Positions 1 through 9,480 of a DNA stretch of 64,000 nt are shown piece after piece. Numbering within the stretch: the first letter of the stretch is position 1; each line of letters begins with the position of its first letter. The DNA comes from Fidelibacterota bacterium (GTDB taxonomy: Bacteria > Fidelibacterota > UBA8477 > JABMPR01), in NCBI GenBank assembly GCA_021734325.1, contig JAIPJF010000004.1, positions 62,001 to 126,000 on the forward strand, read 5' to 3'. The notes under the pieces are model-generated. The model made no database searches. It was given only the letters and a program-made list of their open reading frames with translations, and was not told the origin of the DNA. The position numbers and the translations under genes are program-made.

Positions 1-1
1 C

Positions 2-61
2 GATTCAGAATTCGAATGGATGGGCGAAATGATCGAGTATTGTTCTGTTGCGGATTCATGA
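2..61 (+). CDS. C-terminal fragment of an upstream gene (…DSEFEWMGEMIEYCSVADS*)
   Basis: Open frame from the window edge to TGA at 59-61; too short to identify. Confidence 0.3.
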   Translation, partial: DSEFEWMGEMIEYCSVADS

Positions 62-209
62 CCTCAAGCTTCTTCTTTTTGCGACTCTTGTGTTGGTCAA
101 GTAAATCTCTGTTATAGATTACATGGTTTACTGGCAGGGGGTCCATTCAGTGATCCCTTATACCGTTTTGCATATTATGATATAACAAAGCCCTGGCTTT
201 GGGGGAATT

Positions 210-3200
210 ATGAAACAACCGATCCTCTTGGTAATTCTAGCAACCGTTTTGTCGGGTCAGACAGGACCACCTACCGACCTCATGGAGGTAAATCCACGGG
301 TGTTCGTGCTTCAAAATGCCATCGTGCATGCTGAACCAGAACAATCGATCTCACATGCCTCAATCCTTATCCGGGATGGACTTATCGAGGAAGTCGGTAC
401 GAGAATAAATATCCCAGACGATGCAGTTATTATTGATATGAATGGGAATCATATCTATGCCGGCTTTATCGATGCCTGGGTCGATCTCGACCCCAAAGAT
501 ATCCAATCATCACCCCGGTCTCATTGGATCGATGTGGTTCACCCTGAATGGGTGGCTTCTGACAGCTATACCCACAATGACTCGACTGTGAAGGAATGGA
601 GGGAACTTGGCTTCACCCAACTCCATGTCGGATTCAACAAGGGTATTTTTCGAGGACAATCTTCCTTAATTGACCTGGATAAAGCTGCCTCTATCACAAG
701 CTCGGCTGTCAGTCAGGTGCTGGATTTCTATACCCGGCCTAGAGGTGAAGATGGGTATCCCGAGGCGCTTCTGGGAACCATCGCAGTCATGCGCCAAACC
801 CTCTATGATGCTGAATGGTATGAAAAAGCGGTGGAAATCTATTCCAGACACCCCAACAAAAATGAACAGCCCGAAGCAGACCTCGCTCTCGCTACTCTGT
901 CCGATGCGCGTTCCCAGAGAACCCCCTTCCTGTTCAGGACGACCCATGAAACAGCAGCTCAGCGCGCCATTGACATTGCAAAAGAATTCGACCTGAAACT
1001 CTGGTTGATCGGTTCTGGATATGAGTATCGGCGTTTGCCTGAGATAACGGAAGCGAAGCCCTTTATCATTCTGCCCTTAAACTTTCCCGGCAAACCCGAT
1101 ATCACACCCCCTTATCGTGCAGATCAGTATACCACCGAGCAATTAAAACATTGGGACATGGCGCCAGATAACCCACAGAAACTGGTTAACTCGGGGGCGG
1201 AAATTGCCTTGACCTCCCATGGTCTGGAAGATCTGAAACAGTTCCGCATTAATCTCAGTCTGGCCATAGAGCGGGGGCTGAGTGAAAGTGCTGCCCTGGC
1301 GGCACTTACCACCACTCCTGCCAAACACTTCGGGCTGGACAAAACCCATGGAAAGATCAAGTCTGGGTATCAAGCCAATTTTGTAGTGGTTCGTGGGAGC
1401 TATTTTGATGCCTCCAATCCTGTTCAGTCCGTCTGGGTCAGGGGTAACAGATACGATGTGGATCTCAATTCTGATCTTGAGTTTGATGGCAGCTGGGATT
1501 TTTCGCTGGAGAAAATGCAGGGGAAATTGACCCTTAGCGCCAGCCCCTCCCAGACTTCTGGAAACATCAAGCTTGATACCACCACCATCACCCTGAATCA
1601 TCTTAAGCTGGATGGGACACGGATCTCATGGACCGCCGACCTGCCTCATTCCCAGAAACCTGGAATGATTCGATTCCATGGGAGTTGGAATAAGGATATC
1701 CTTTCAGGACTGGCCATCTACCCCGATGGGCAGGAACATGAGTGGCAGGCATCAGGTCATACAGCACGCACCGTAAAAGCTGAGACCTCCAAAGCCTCGC
1801 CCAGCAATCTGAAAGTGAGTTTCCCCGAAGGAGCCTTTGGCTTTCAGGAGCTTCCCCGGCAACCGGCATCCCTTTTTATCAATGATGCCACCGTATGGAC
1901 ATCGAGTCCCCAGGGCATTGTCAAGAATTGTGATCTGTTGATCCAGAAAGGGAAGATCAAAAAGATCGGCCAGAACCTGACTCCCCCCAAAGGCGCTGAG
2001 GTGATAGAGGCTAATGGAAAACATATCACACCTGGTTTGATCGACGCCCACAGCCATACGGCAGGAGCCTCAATAAATGAAGGCTCACAAAGTGTTACCT
2101 CAGAGGTGCGAATCCAGGATGTACTGGACCCAGACGATATCAGCATCTATAGAGAACTTGCCGGTGGTCTGACCACAATTCAGGTCTTACACGGATCAGC
2201 CAATACCATTGGTGGACAGAACTCGGTGATCAAACTTCGCTGGGGGTCAGATGCTCATGGGTTGATCATGCAACAGGCTCCAAAAGGGCTCAAATTTGCC
2301 CTCGGTGAAAATGTGAAGCAGTCCAATTGGGGTGATGATAATGTTACCCGCTACCCCCAGACCCGCATGGGTGTAGAGCAGGTTTTGCGAGATGCCTTCA
2401 TTCGGGCTCAGGACTATAAAATCAATATGGAAAATTATTCGAAAAGACCACTCTGGCGTAAAACCCTGATTCCTCCCCGTCGGGATCTTGAACTGGATCC
2501 TCTGGTGGAGGTTCTGGAAGGCAGCTGTCGGGTCCATGTACATTCCTATCGCCAGGATGAGATATTGATGATGCTTCGGGTAGCAGAGGATTTTGGATTC
2601 ACTGTAACCAACATGGAGCATGTGCTTGAGGGCTACAAAGTGGCCGATGAAATGGCCAGGCATGGGGCTGGAGCCACCACATTTTCTGACTGGTGGGCGT
2701 ATAAATTCGAGGTCTATGATGCCATTCCCTACAATGCTGTCCTGATGCAGAAAGCCGGGGTTCTGGTTTCATTCAAAAGTGATTCAGATGAACTGGCCCG
2801 GCGCTTGAACCTGGAAGCGGCCAAAGGGATTAAATATGGCGGTATGACGGAGATCGAGGCCATGAATACGGTGACCATCAATCCTGCAAAGCAATTAAAG
2901 ATCGATAAGTGGGTGGGGTCGCTTGAAGAGGGCAAGGATGCTGATTTTGTGGTCTGGAGTCACCACCCCCTTTCAACGCAGGCCGTTTGTGAGCAAACCT
3001 GGGTGGATGGCAGGCCTTATTTCAGCCTGGAAAAGAATGCAGAACTGCTGGCTCAGGACAAGCAGATCCGACTGGATATTATTCAGAAAATTCTGAATAC
3101 TAAAGATGGGGACAGACCAGGTCCTTCGCCTGACCCGGAGAACCATAAATATCAGCGTGCTTATCGGGATGACCAAGCCTGGGAAGGAGGTGCCAGATGA
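210..3200 (+). CDS. Tandem two-domain amidohydrolase family protein
   Basis: 996 aa, N-terminal signal-like segment, two amidohydrolase domains; second has canonical PGLIDAHSH, first has AGFIDAWVD. Confidence 0.85.
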   Translation: MKQPILLVILATVLSGQTGPPTDLMEVNPRVFVLQNAIVHAEPEQSISHASILIRDGLIEEVGTRINIPDDAVIIDMNGNHIYAGFIDAWVDLDPKDIQSSPRSHWIDVVHPEWVASDSYTHNDSTVKEWRELGFTQLHVGFNKGIFRGQSSLIDLDKAASITSSAVSQVLDFYTRPRGEDGYPEALLGTIAVMRQTLYDAEWYEKAVEIYSRHPNKNEQPEADLALATLSDARSQRTPFLFRTTHETAAQRAIDIAKEFDLKLWLIGSGYEYRRLPEITEAKPFIILPLNFPGKPDITPPYRADQYTTEQLKHWDMAPDNPQKLVNSGAEIALTSHGLEDLKQFRINLSLAIERGLSESAALAALTTTPAKHFGLDKTHGKIKSGYQANFVVVRGSYFDASNPVQSVWVRGNRYDVDLNSDLEFDGSWDFSLEKMQGKLTLSASPSQTSGNIKLDTTTITLNHLKLDGTRISWTADLPHSQKPGMIRFHGSWNKDILSGLAIYPDGQEHEWQASGHTARTVKAETSKASPSNLKVSFPEGAFGFQELPRQPASLFINDATVWTSSPQGIVKNCDLLIQKGKIKKIGQNLTPPKGAEVIEANGKHITPGLIDAHSHTAGASINEGSQSVTSEVRIQDVLDPDDISIYRELAGGLTTIQVLHGSANTIGGQNSVIKLRWGSDAHGLIMQQAPKGLKFALGENVKQSNWGDDNVTRYPQTRMGVEQVLRDAFIRAQDYKINMENYSKRPLWRKTLIPPRRDLELDPLVEVLEGSCRVHVHSYRQDEILMMLRVAEDFGFTVTNMEHVLEGYKVADEMARHGAGATTFSDWWAYKFEVYDAIPYNAVLMQKAGVLVSFKSDSDELARRLNLEAAKGIKYGGMTEIEAMNTVTINPAKQLKIDKWVGSLEEGKDADFVVWSHHPLSTQAVCEQTWVDGRPYFSLEKNAELLAQDKQIRLDIIQKILNTKDGDRPGPSPDPENHKYQRAYRDDQAWEGGAR

Positions 3201-4513
3201 AACGGATATTGTGCCTTTATTTGATCTTGTCGACATATCTCTGGGCTTCAGATCAAGTCCCGGCAGCCCCCCAGACTTCACCCATCCTCATCAAGAACGG
3301 CATCTTGCACACTGTCTCTCATGGTGTTTTGGATGGCTTTGATCTCTTGTTTGAGCAAGGTCTGATCACAGGCATAGAAAAGGATATTGCTCCTTCATCC
3401 GAAACGGAAGTCATTGATGCTCGCGGTAAACATGTTTATCCCGGATTGATAGCGGGCACTTCTGCGCTGGGTCTGGTTGAGATTTCTGCCGTCAGGGCCA
3501 CCCTGGATTATGATGAAGTCGGGGACATCACCCCTGAAGTGCGGGCCAACGTGAGCTATAATCCAGACTCCGAGTCTATCCCTGTTACCCGTTCAAACGG
3601 GGTGCTGTTTGTGAATGTTGCGCCCCGTGGTGGGCTGATCCCGGGACAATCGTCACTCATGATGATGGATGGATGGACCTGGGAAGACGCAACCTTCCAG
3701 CATCCCACTGCCATGCATATCAACTGGCCGGAAATGTCCCTGGATCTGAATCCCGAATCAGAGATCCCGGTATCAGAGCAGGAGGAAAATCGACGCCAGA
3801 GACTAAGGGCTTTGGATGATCTTATTGACCAGGCCAGACGCTATGAAATAAGTCAGCGCGGCGAACCCACAAGACTGGCTCATGATCTGAGAATGGAAGC
3901 GATGATCCCGTATGTAAATGGCAAAAGACCATTTTTTATCCACGCCCAGGAAAATCGTCAGATCGAAGCGGCGGTGAGGTGGGCACAAAGACAGGGTGTG
4001 AAAATCGCCCTCGTTGGTGGTGGCGATGCAGGACAATTGAGTGCCCTGTTAAAGGAAAATCAGATCCCTGTTATTGTTGAAGGGACACTGAAGCTTCCCA
4101 GCAGACGTAACAGTAATTATAGTGAATCCTATGATCTACCAGCCAGACTCTATGCAGCCGGTGTGGATTTTTGTATTTCTACTGACGGGAGTGGTTTTGC
4201 AGCGGCCCAGGTCCGGGATTTACCAAACCATGCAGCCATGGCTGCTGCTTTTGGTCTTCCCCTGGAGCTTGCATTACGCTCCATTACGCTTTCTGCCGCT
4301 GAGATCCTTGGTGTTGGTGACCGTATTGGATCTCTCGATGTTGGCAAGGAAGCCTCATTGTTCATTGCTTCCGGTGATATTCTGGAGATCACGTCCCTGG
4401 TGGAGCAGGCATACATTCACGGCACAAAAACGGACATGAGTGACCGACATAAATCACTCTATAAAAAGTATCAGGAGAAGTATCGGCAGCTGGACCGCGT
4501 GGAGGGGAAATAA
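3197..4513 (+). CDS. Amidohydrolase-like protein, HxH motif missing
   Basis: 438 aa, 4-nt overlap with previous CDS; VYPGLIAGTSALG where PGxIDxHxH is expected. Confidence 0.8.
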   Translation: MKRILCLYLILSTYLWASDQVPAAPQTSPILIKNGILHTVSHGVLDGFDLLFEQGLITGIEKDIAPSSETEVIDARGKHVYPGLIAGTSALGLVEISAVRATLDYDEVGDITPEVRANVSYNPDSESIPVTRSNGVLFVNVAPRGGLIPGQSSLMMMDGWTWEDATFQHPTAMHINWPEMSLDLNPESEIPVSEQEENRRQRLRALDDLIDQARRYEISQRGEPTRLAHDLRMEAMIPYVNGKRPFFIHAQENRQIEAAVRWAQRQGVKIALVGGGDAGQLSALLKENQIPVIVEGTLKLPSRRNSNYSESYDLPARLYAAGVDFCISTDGSGFAAAQVRDLPNHAAMAAAFGLPLELALRSITLSAAEILGVGDRIGSLDVGKEASLFIASGDILEITSLVEQAYIHGTKTDMSDRHKSLYKKYQEKYRQLDRVEGK

Positions 4514-4582
4514 AGGGCGTCTTGATTGACCCAAAGTGTAGCCTGTTAAAACAAAGGACGCATTTTCAATTGCGCCGACCTG

Positions 4583-4738
4583 TTACTCAGGAGATTCTGC
4601 TTCGGGGATTTCCGGTGATGAGTCTTTGATCTCTTGCGCTAACTTTTCTTCTTCCTTCAGTTTCTTTTTTTCTTCTTTTTTCTTCTTTTTTGCGACGTCT
4701 CTCTGGTGTTTTGCAAACGCATAATTTGGCTTGGCCAT
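4583..4738 (-). CDS. Small Lys/Glu-rich conserved protein (51 aa) not in the supplied ORF track
   Basis: Reverse-strand ATG at 4738 to TAA at 4583: MAKPNYAFAKHQRDVAKKKKKEEKKKLKEEEKLAQEIKDSSPEIPEAESPE; N-terminus resembles the widespread small MAKPNYxFxKRQRExAKKxKKEEK family. Confidence 0.7.
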   Translation of the reverse strand: MAKPNYAFAKHQRDVAKKKKKEEKKKLKEEEKLAQEIKDSSPEIPEAESPE

Positions 4739-4987
4739 TTAGTCTCCTTTTTCGGGTCACTTTATATAAGCCTTCTCAGCCTTAAGTAAAGGAATAAAGT
4801 GCTGGTCAAAGATTCTGACCGGGCTAATTATTTACGGTGAACTCAGTGTTCAGCTAACTCCACGCTCCTTGGTCCTTCCGTTTCAAAGCTGGTACCAATT
4901 GCCTGTCTATCAACCGCTGAGAAGAATAATTTTAAAGATCAATTTTCGATGCGAATTCATCAAGGGGGAAAGCGGGTTCGAGCCTGG

Positions 4988-5485
4988 TCAAAGTTCGGTA
5001 TATTTCCTGGAATTACCTTTGGATTTATGAACGGGGTATTTCTCGGCATTGAGTTTGAGTTTTTGTGTGGCAGCCTCGATTGGATCAATGCCGGTGACAT
5101 CACAGAAGCGCAGGAGATAGACCAGGATATCCCCGACTTCATGTTCCACCGCTTCCCGTCTTTCCTCGATCTTCTTGGCTGAGAGATCCGAAGGTGTCCA
5201 GAGCATGATCTCCTGCAATTCTGAGACCTCAATGCTTAAAGCAGCAGCCAGATCCTTGGGGTTGTGGAATTGCTCCCAGTCGCGTTCCTTGGCGAATTCT
5301 CTGATGGTAGTTGTGAGAGTTTGTAGGTCCATGTTCTTGATTCCCTCGTCCTGGATAATCCGGAGGCGTCGTTCTGCTTCCCTGCGGTCACCCGTCTGGG
5401 TGGGTATGGTTTTTTCCTTACCACCTGGCAGGCGGATGCGGATGTAGTCTTTCTGACGTTTTTTTACGAGTGAAGCCATTATCAT
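4988..5485 (-). CDS. MazG-like nucleotide pyrophosphohydrolase with N-terminal integrase-arm-like extension
   Basis: MDLQTLTTTIREFAKERDWEQFHNPKDLAAALSIEVSELQE matches MazG-like proteins; preceding ~51 aa (MASLVKKRQKDYIRIRLPGGKEKTIPTQTGDRREAERRLRIIQDE) looks like a tyrosine-integrase N-terminal arm. Confidence 0.75.
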   Translation of the reverse strand: MIMASLVKKRQKDYIRIRLPGGKEKTIPTQTGDRREAERRLRIIQDEGIKNMDLQTLTTTIREFAKERDWEQFHNPKDLAAALSIEVSELQEIMLWTPSDLSAKKIEERREAVEHEVGDILVYLLRFCDVTGIDPIEAATQKLKLNAEKYPVHKSKGNSRKYTEL

Positions 5486-5534
5486 AAATTTCTGACCTTA
5501 ACTATTTCCTTTTATTAAATTTCAACTAGAGGCT

Positions 5535-6215
5535 CTAGTAGTCAAACCAGTTTAGCGTACTTAACCCGGCTTCGGAGAATCTTGAAACAATTCCATCACC
5601 GGGTAGCTTTGGAATATCTGAAAAATGAGAGCTGCAGTGCATAATAAAATCTTTCCATTCACTCTTTTTAAGATGATTTGCGGTAAGCGATTGGAATAGG
5701 CCAGGCATATTCATATGTGAAGATGGAAGCCTTATATTTGGAATGCGATTTTTCACAAAATCATCGTTCACATTGTATTGAAACGCTTCATTTTGGGTAA
5801 TAATTGAACGGTTAGAAAATTGAGTGTGACAAATTGGATGTGCTGGTTGAACCTGTATATCAGCATCGAAATGAATACTTTCAAGAGTATATGCTATATC
5901 ACCATCTATTTTATAGTAGGATACCCTCGAGGTTGACTTTACACATTTCATATTTGCCAAGTCTATTGTCTCAATAAAAGAAGCAAGAATCGAAATCGTT
6001 TTCTGACTCCTGTCTCGCATAGGCCATGACTTGAAAAAGAAGCACTGCTTAGGCTTAAGAATGATATGATTCCCATCAAATGAGGTCGTAATAACAGGAG
6101 CGATTGGGTAACAAGTATAACTATTCCCCCTCAACCAACTAATGGCAGTGGTTACACTCTGTTGGTAGTACCTCTTTATTGTCGAGGCATTATTACTCAA
6201 TACAACCCCAACCAA
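5535..6215 (-). CDS. Hypothetical protein (ORF226), last gene of the kinase module
   Basis: 226 aa ORF, overlaps the upstream receiver-like CDS by 19 nt; no family recognised. Confidence 0.65.
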   Translation of the reverse strand: MVGVVLSNNASTIKRYYQQSVTTAISWLRGNSYTCYPIAPVITTSFDGNHIILKPKQCFFFKSWPMRDRSQKTISILASFIETIDLANMKCVKSTSRVSYYKIDGDIAYTLESIHFDADIQVQPAHPICHTQFSNRSIITQNEAFQYNVNDDFVKNRIPNIRLPSSHMNMPGLFQSLTANHLKKSEWKDFIMHCSSHFSDIPKLPGDGIVSRFSEAGLSTLNWFDY

Positions 6216-7279
6216 GGCGCTAGTTCATCAAACTTGTCTATTCTAATTCTGGATAAGTTAGCACCAGCGGGGAACCAACTTATCCCACCTTTCGAATTTT
6301 CCGCGCTAACAGGCTTTCTTGTAACCATGCAATAATAACCTGCCTCTGTGTTTGTGACTTCATCCAAACAGGGATCCACCTTTTTACCTTTATAATTTGC
6401 ATATGCGTTGCCGTCCGGACACTTCTCCTCAAGTAAAAGGTCATCCAACTTATGACGCCACCAATACTTATTATTTGCGCCACTAAATGGACCATTATAC
6501 TGTGCAATCTTGAATAGATCTTGAACTGAATCATCTTTGAATGCATCAACATTAATATTGAGATAGCTCGCTGCGGCAATTTGATTAACTAAAAGACCCG
6601 GGAAGCGCAATATTGAAGTATAAAGCCAATTTCCCAACACACGGACCATACGTCCTGTTATATTTGCCTTCGAGGATGCATGATTATCTCCAATAAATGG
6701 CATTATCTCTTCAAGAAGACCTTGCTCACCTGATCCATATAAAGCGATTTGTTCCTCCACTTCTGGGACACCCAAAAGGTTTGCCAAAGCTTTAGGGGGT
6801 GAGGATGCTTGCGCCAGGCTTAGATCTCTATACTCATTATTAATCCATTGAAACCCCTTAAAGAGGTTCAAACTCTGTGCAACGAGCGTCTCAACATCTC
6901 TGGAATCGAGAATAATTCTCTTCTTTTCCCAAGGGGATAAACTTCGAAGGAATTCTTCTCCCTCTTGCTCGCCAGTTCCTCTGGCATAAAGACATATTGG
7001 GAAGCCTAGTTCATCGGCAACTGCTGCTACCACCGTTCCAGATAAACCCAGGAACTTGCCTAATCCTGAAAGATCTTTGTCGCACACAATTAAAGCTTCT
7101 CCAGGCTTAATCTCTGATAACATATCTTTAATTAGGGATTCATATGTAATGTTTCGTTGGAAATCAATCTCTCCGTCTATCAATTTAATCTTAACGTTCT
7201 TATCGACTGACCTACTCAGAGCCTTATGAATTTGATCCCGTCTGCTAATATCATCCTCAAAGAGGATTATTGAATTCAT
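6197..7279 (-). CDS. Response-receiver-like protein with unknown C-terminal domain
   Basis: Likely start ATG at 7279 (MNSIILFEDD…); FEDD and LIVCDKDLSGL fit acidic pair and phospho-acceptor Asp of REC domains; ribosome site AAGGAG overlaps the stop region of the upstream kinase. Confidence 0.65.
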   Translation of the reverse strand: MNSIILFEDDISRRDQIHKALSRSVDKNVKIKLIDGEIDFQRNITYESLIKDMLSEIKPGEALIVCDKDLSGLGKFLGLSGTVVAAVADELGFPICLYARGTGEQEGEEFLRSLSPWEKKRIILDSRDVETLVAQSLNLFKGFQWINNEYRDLSLAQASSPPKALANLLGVPEVEEQIALYGSGEQGLLEEIMPFIGDNHASSKANITGRMVRVLGNWLYTSILRFPGLLVNQIAAASYLNINVDAFKDDSVQDLFKIAQYNGPFSGANNKYWWRHKLDDLLLEEKCPDGNAYANYKGKKVDPCLDEVTNTEAGYYCMVTRKPVSAENSKGGISWFPAGANLSRIRIDKFDELAPWLGLY

Positions 7280-7284
7280 AAGTG

Positions 7285-9480
7285 TCACTCCTTCACTTTT
7301 TGAAATTGGACTTTGAAACAAGTATTATATCCTGGTGGTGGATCAACAAGCCTAATACGACCACCTACTTCAGAGATGAGTTTCCTTACAAGTGATAAAC
7401 CCAAACCCATTCCCGATCCAAGTGGGTTGTTCGTTCCCCCCGAGGTTGTAGTAAATAATGGGTCCCATATTCTATCTCTCAAACTCTCGGGAATGCCAAC
7501 CCCTGTATCAGCTACTTCAACGAGGTGAAACACAGAATCATTCCATGCTTTAATCACTATTTTGGGGGAAGAATCTGACCCCTGGCCACCGGAAATTGCC
7601 TTTAGAGCATTTGAGTACAGATTAAGAATGATTCCACCGTATAATGCCACAGGTATGGCGGGTGTCATTAGTTTAGGATCAACATCAATCTGGATGTCTA
7701 CGTTTCTATTTTCAGCAAAATATTCATATCTATCAACAACGCGTTTTATCTGTTGTTTTGCATTTAGCGGTACATTTTTTGTGTACGGGGCCTGTACGTT
7801 TGATATGTATGTGGAAGCGAACTGAATTTGTCCTGCAATTTCTTCTCTGGTTCTGATAATAGAGGCTATTTCGTCCTTTAAGCCATGCTTTCCGCTGAGC
7901 TTACTAAGCACTTTTATTGCACTATCAAGATCATGAATAAGTCTGCGCATTTCGTGGGTAAGAAAACCGGCCAATATTCCAAGTAGAGCAACCATCTCCA
8001 TCCTTGATGTAGCAGTTTTCTGGTAGTCTTGAACATCTTTTAATTCATGGGTTAGCCTCTGAAAATGCTTGACAACTTGTTGTCTGTCACCTTCAGATAA
8101 AGATGGAATTTTATTAACGTATTTAATCGCCTCCTGGAAATCTTTCCTCATTGACTCCGCGGCTTTTTTCGCGGCCTCTGCTTCCATTCGTCTTTGTTCT
8201 GTGTGGTCAGCATACGCCAACATTTCCAAACCGGTTCTAATAAGGTCTACGAGTTGTTTGAATGCTTGATTACTTATAAACCCCTCTCTATCCATTGCTG
8301 GTGTTATATCATCAGGCTGCTTCGTTGATTCAACATAAACTGCTCCAATTAGCTGATGGAAGCTTGGTAGATACAACATTGGATTGGACCGGGGATTTGA
8401 TATTGCATCAGGTGACATCGGATAAAGTTCTTCCATTATCTTTGATCGCCAATGACGTCTGTTGTAACCAGTATCAAGGCCCAAGTTTAACCAATCATTG
8501 TCTGGGTAACCATAGGGACGAATACGAAATCCATGATCTACAATTCCCACTCCACCATTGTCTCGTAACCAACTCCATATTTGGCGACCATCAACTTCTG
8601 CCCCCTTAAAAACGCCTGCTCGGCGAGGTAAATAGCGTATATCTGCAAATAACCCATTTTGGATGTAATTTTCAAATCCGATTGTGTGCTCAAGAAGACA
8701 TCGACCATTTTTACTAACAATTGCTATAATAGCTTTTTGCCCAGCTAAATTTATTGTTAGCCGGAGCAACGAATTGTCTAATACTGACTTTGCCAGATTT
8801 TCATCGCTGCTCACATCAGATTCTGGGAGAAGTATTGTAAAGCCAGGATCGCTGTCAGACTTACCCTCCCTCGTAAATCGGTCATTGTCAAGACCTGAAT
8901 AGGGATCTATTATTGAAAGCAGATCAGTCCGCATCTGCTTATCAAAAACTATTTCATTTGCGTTATGAAGATCTGTAATTACTAATTTCGTACCTGGTTT
9001 AACATCGCTATCCACATCCACTATTTCATACGGAATTTTTATTTCGTTGATATGCTTTGCTTCATCTAATTTCATCCAATCGAAATCTACAGACAATTGA
9101 GTAGTTACTTTTTCACCTGGGTAGTTGGAGATTGTTTCTAGACGAAGCTTCTTGCCTAAATACCTAACGGCGAACCTTCCTATACCTTTGGAACCAGTAA
9201 CATTTCTTCGAAAACGTCGTGATATCAATTCTCTCTGCTTTGAAGGTGTAGCTATATACATCCACTTGCTTAAAAATTCTTCCTCGTTCATCCCCTGTCC
9301 ATCATCTTTAATAATAACAGACTCCCCATCATAAATCACCTCGCAGAAGGAGGCATCAGCATCATAAGAATTTTTAATTAATTCCATTAGTGCGACATCA
9401 GCTTTTGCAACGAGCCTTTCCCCCAGCTCCTGCAATAGCCTTCCGCGCGTCTGAAATATAGCTTCACCTTTTTTTATCAT
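7285..9480 (-). CDS. Double-GHKL protein: N-terminal HSP90/MORC-like ATPase plus C-terminal histidine kinase core
   Basis: N-terminal ALMELIKNSYDAD / IKDDGQGM / TGSKGIGRFAVR; C-terminal H-box LTHEMRRLIHDL, N-box NLYSNALKAI, G1 EVADTGVGIP, F LFTTTSGG, G2 GSGMGLGLSLV; ATGA overlap with upstream methyltransferase. Confidence 0.85.
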   Translation of the reverse strand: MIKKGEAIFQTRGRLLQELGERLVAKADVALMELIKNSYDADASFCEVIYDGESVIIKDDGQGMNEEEFLSKWMYIATPSKQRELISRRFRRNVTGSKGIGRFAVRYLGKKLRLETISNYPGEKVTTQLSVDFDWMKLDEAKHINEIKIPYEIVDVDSDVKPGTKLVITDLHNANEIVFDKQMRTDLLSIIDPYSGLDNDRFTREGKSDSDPGFTILLPESDVSSDENLAKSVLDNSLLRLTINLAGQKAIIAIVSKNGRCLLEHTIGFENYIQNGLFADIRYLPRRAGVFKGAEVDGRQIWSWLRDNGGVGIVDHGFRIRPYGYPDNDWLNLGLDTGYNRRHWRSKIMEELYPMSPDAISNPRSNPMLYLPSFHQLIGAVYVESTKQPDDITPAMDREGFISNQAFKQLVDLIRTGLEMLAYADHTEQRRMEAEAAKKAAESMRKDFQEAIKYVNKIPSLSEGDRQQVVKHFQRLTHELKDVQDYQKTATSRMEMVALLGILAGFLTHEMRRLIHDLDSAIKVLSKLSGKHGLKDEIASIIRTREEIAGQIQFASTYISNVQAPYTKNVPLNAKQQIKRVVDRYEYFAENRNVDIQIDVDPKLMTPAIPVALYGGIILNLYSNALKAISGGQGSDSSPKIVIKAWNDSVFHLVEVADTGVGIPESLRDRIWDPLFTTTSGGTNNPLGSGMGLGLSLVRKLISEVGGRIRLVDPPPGYNTCFKVQFQKVKE

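Noticed and set aside
4640-4700. T/C-rich simple repeat at 4.65-4.70 kb
   Set aside because: Explained as Lys/Glu codons of the 51-aa reverse-strand gene.
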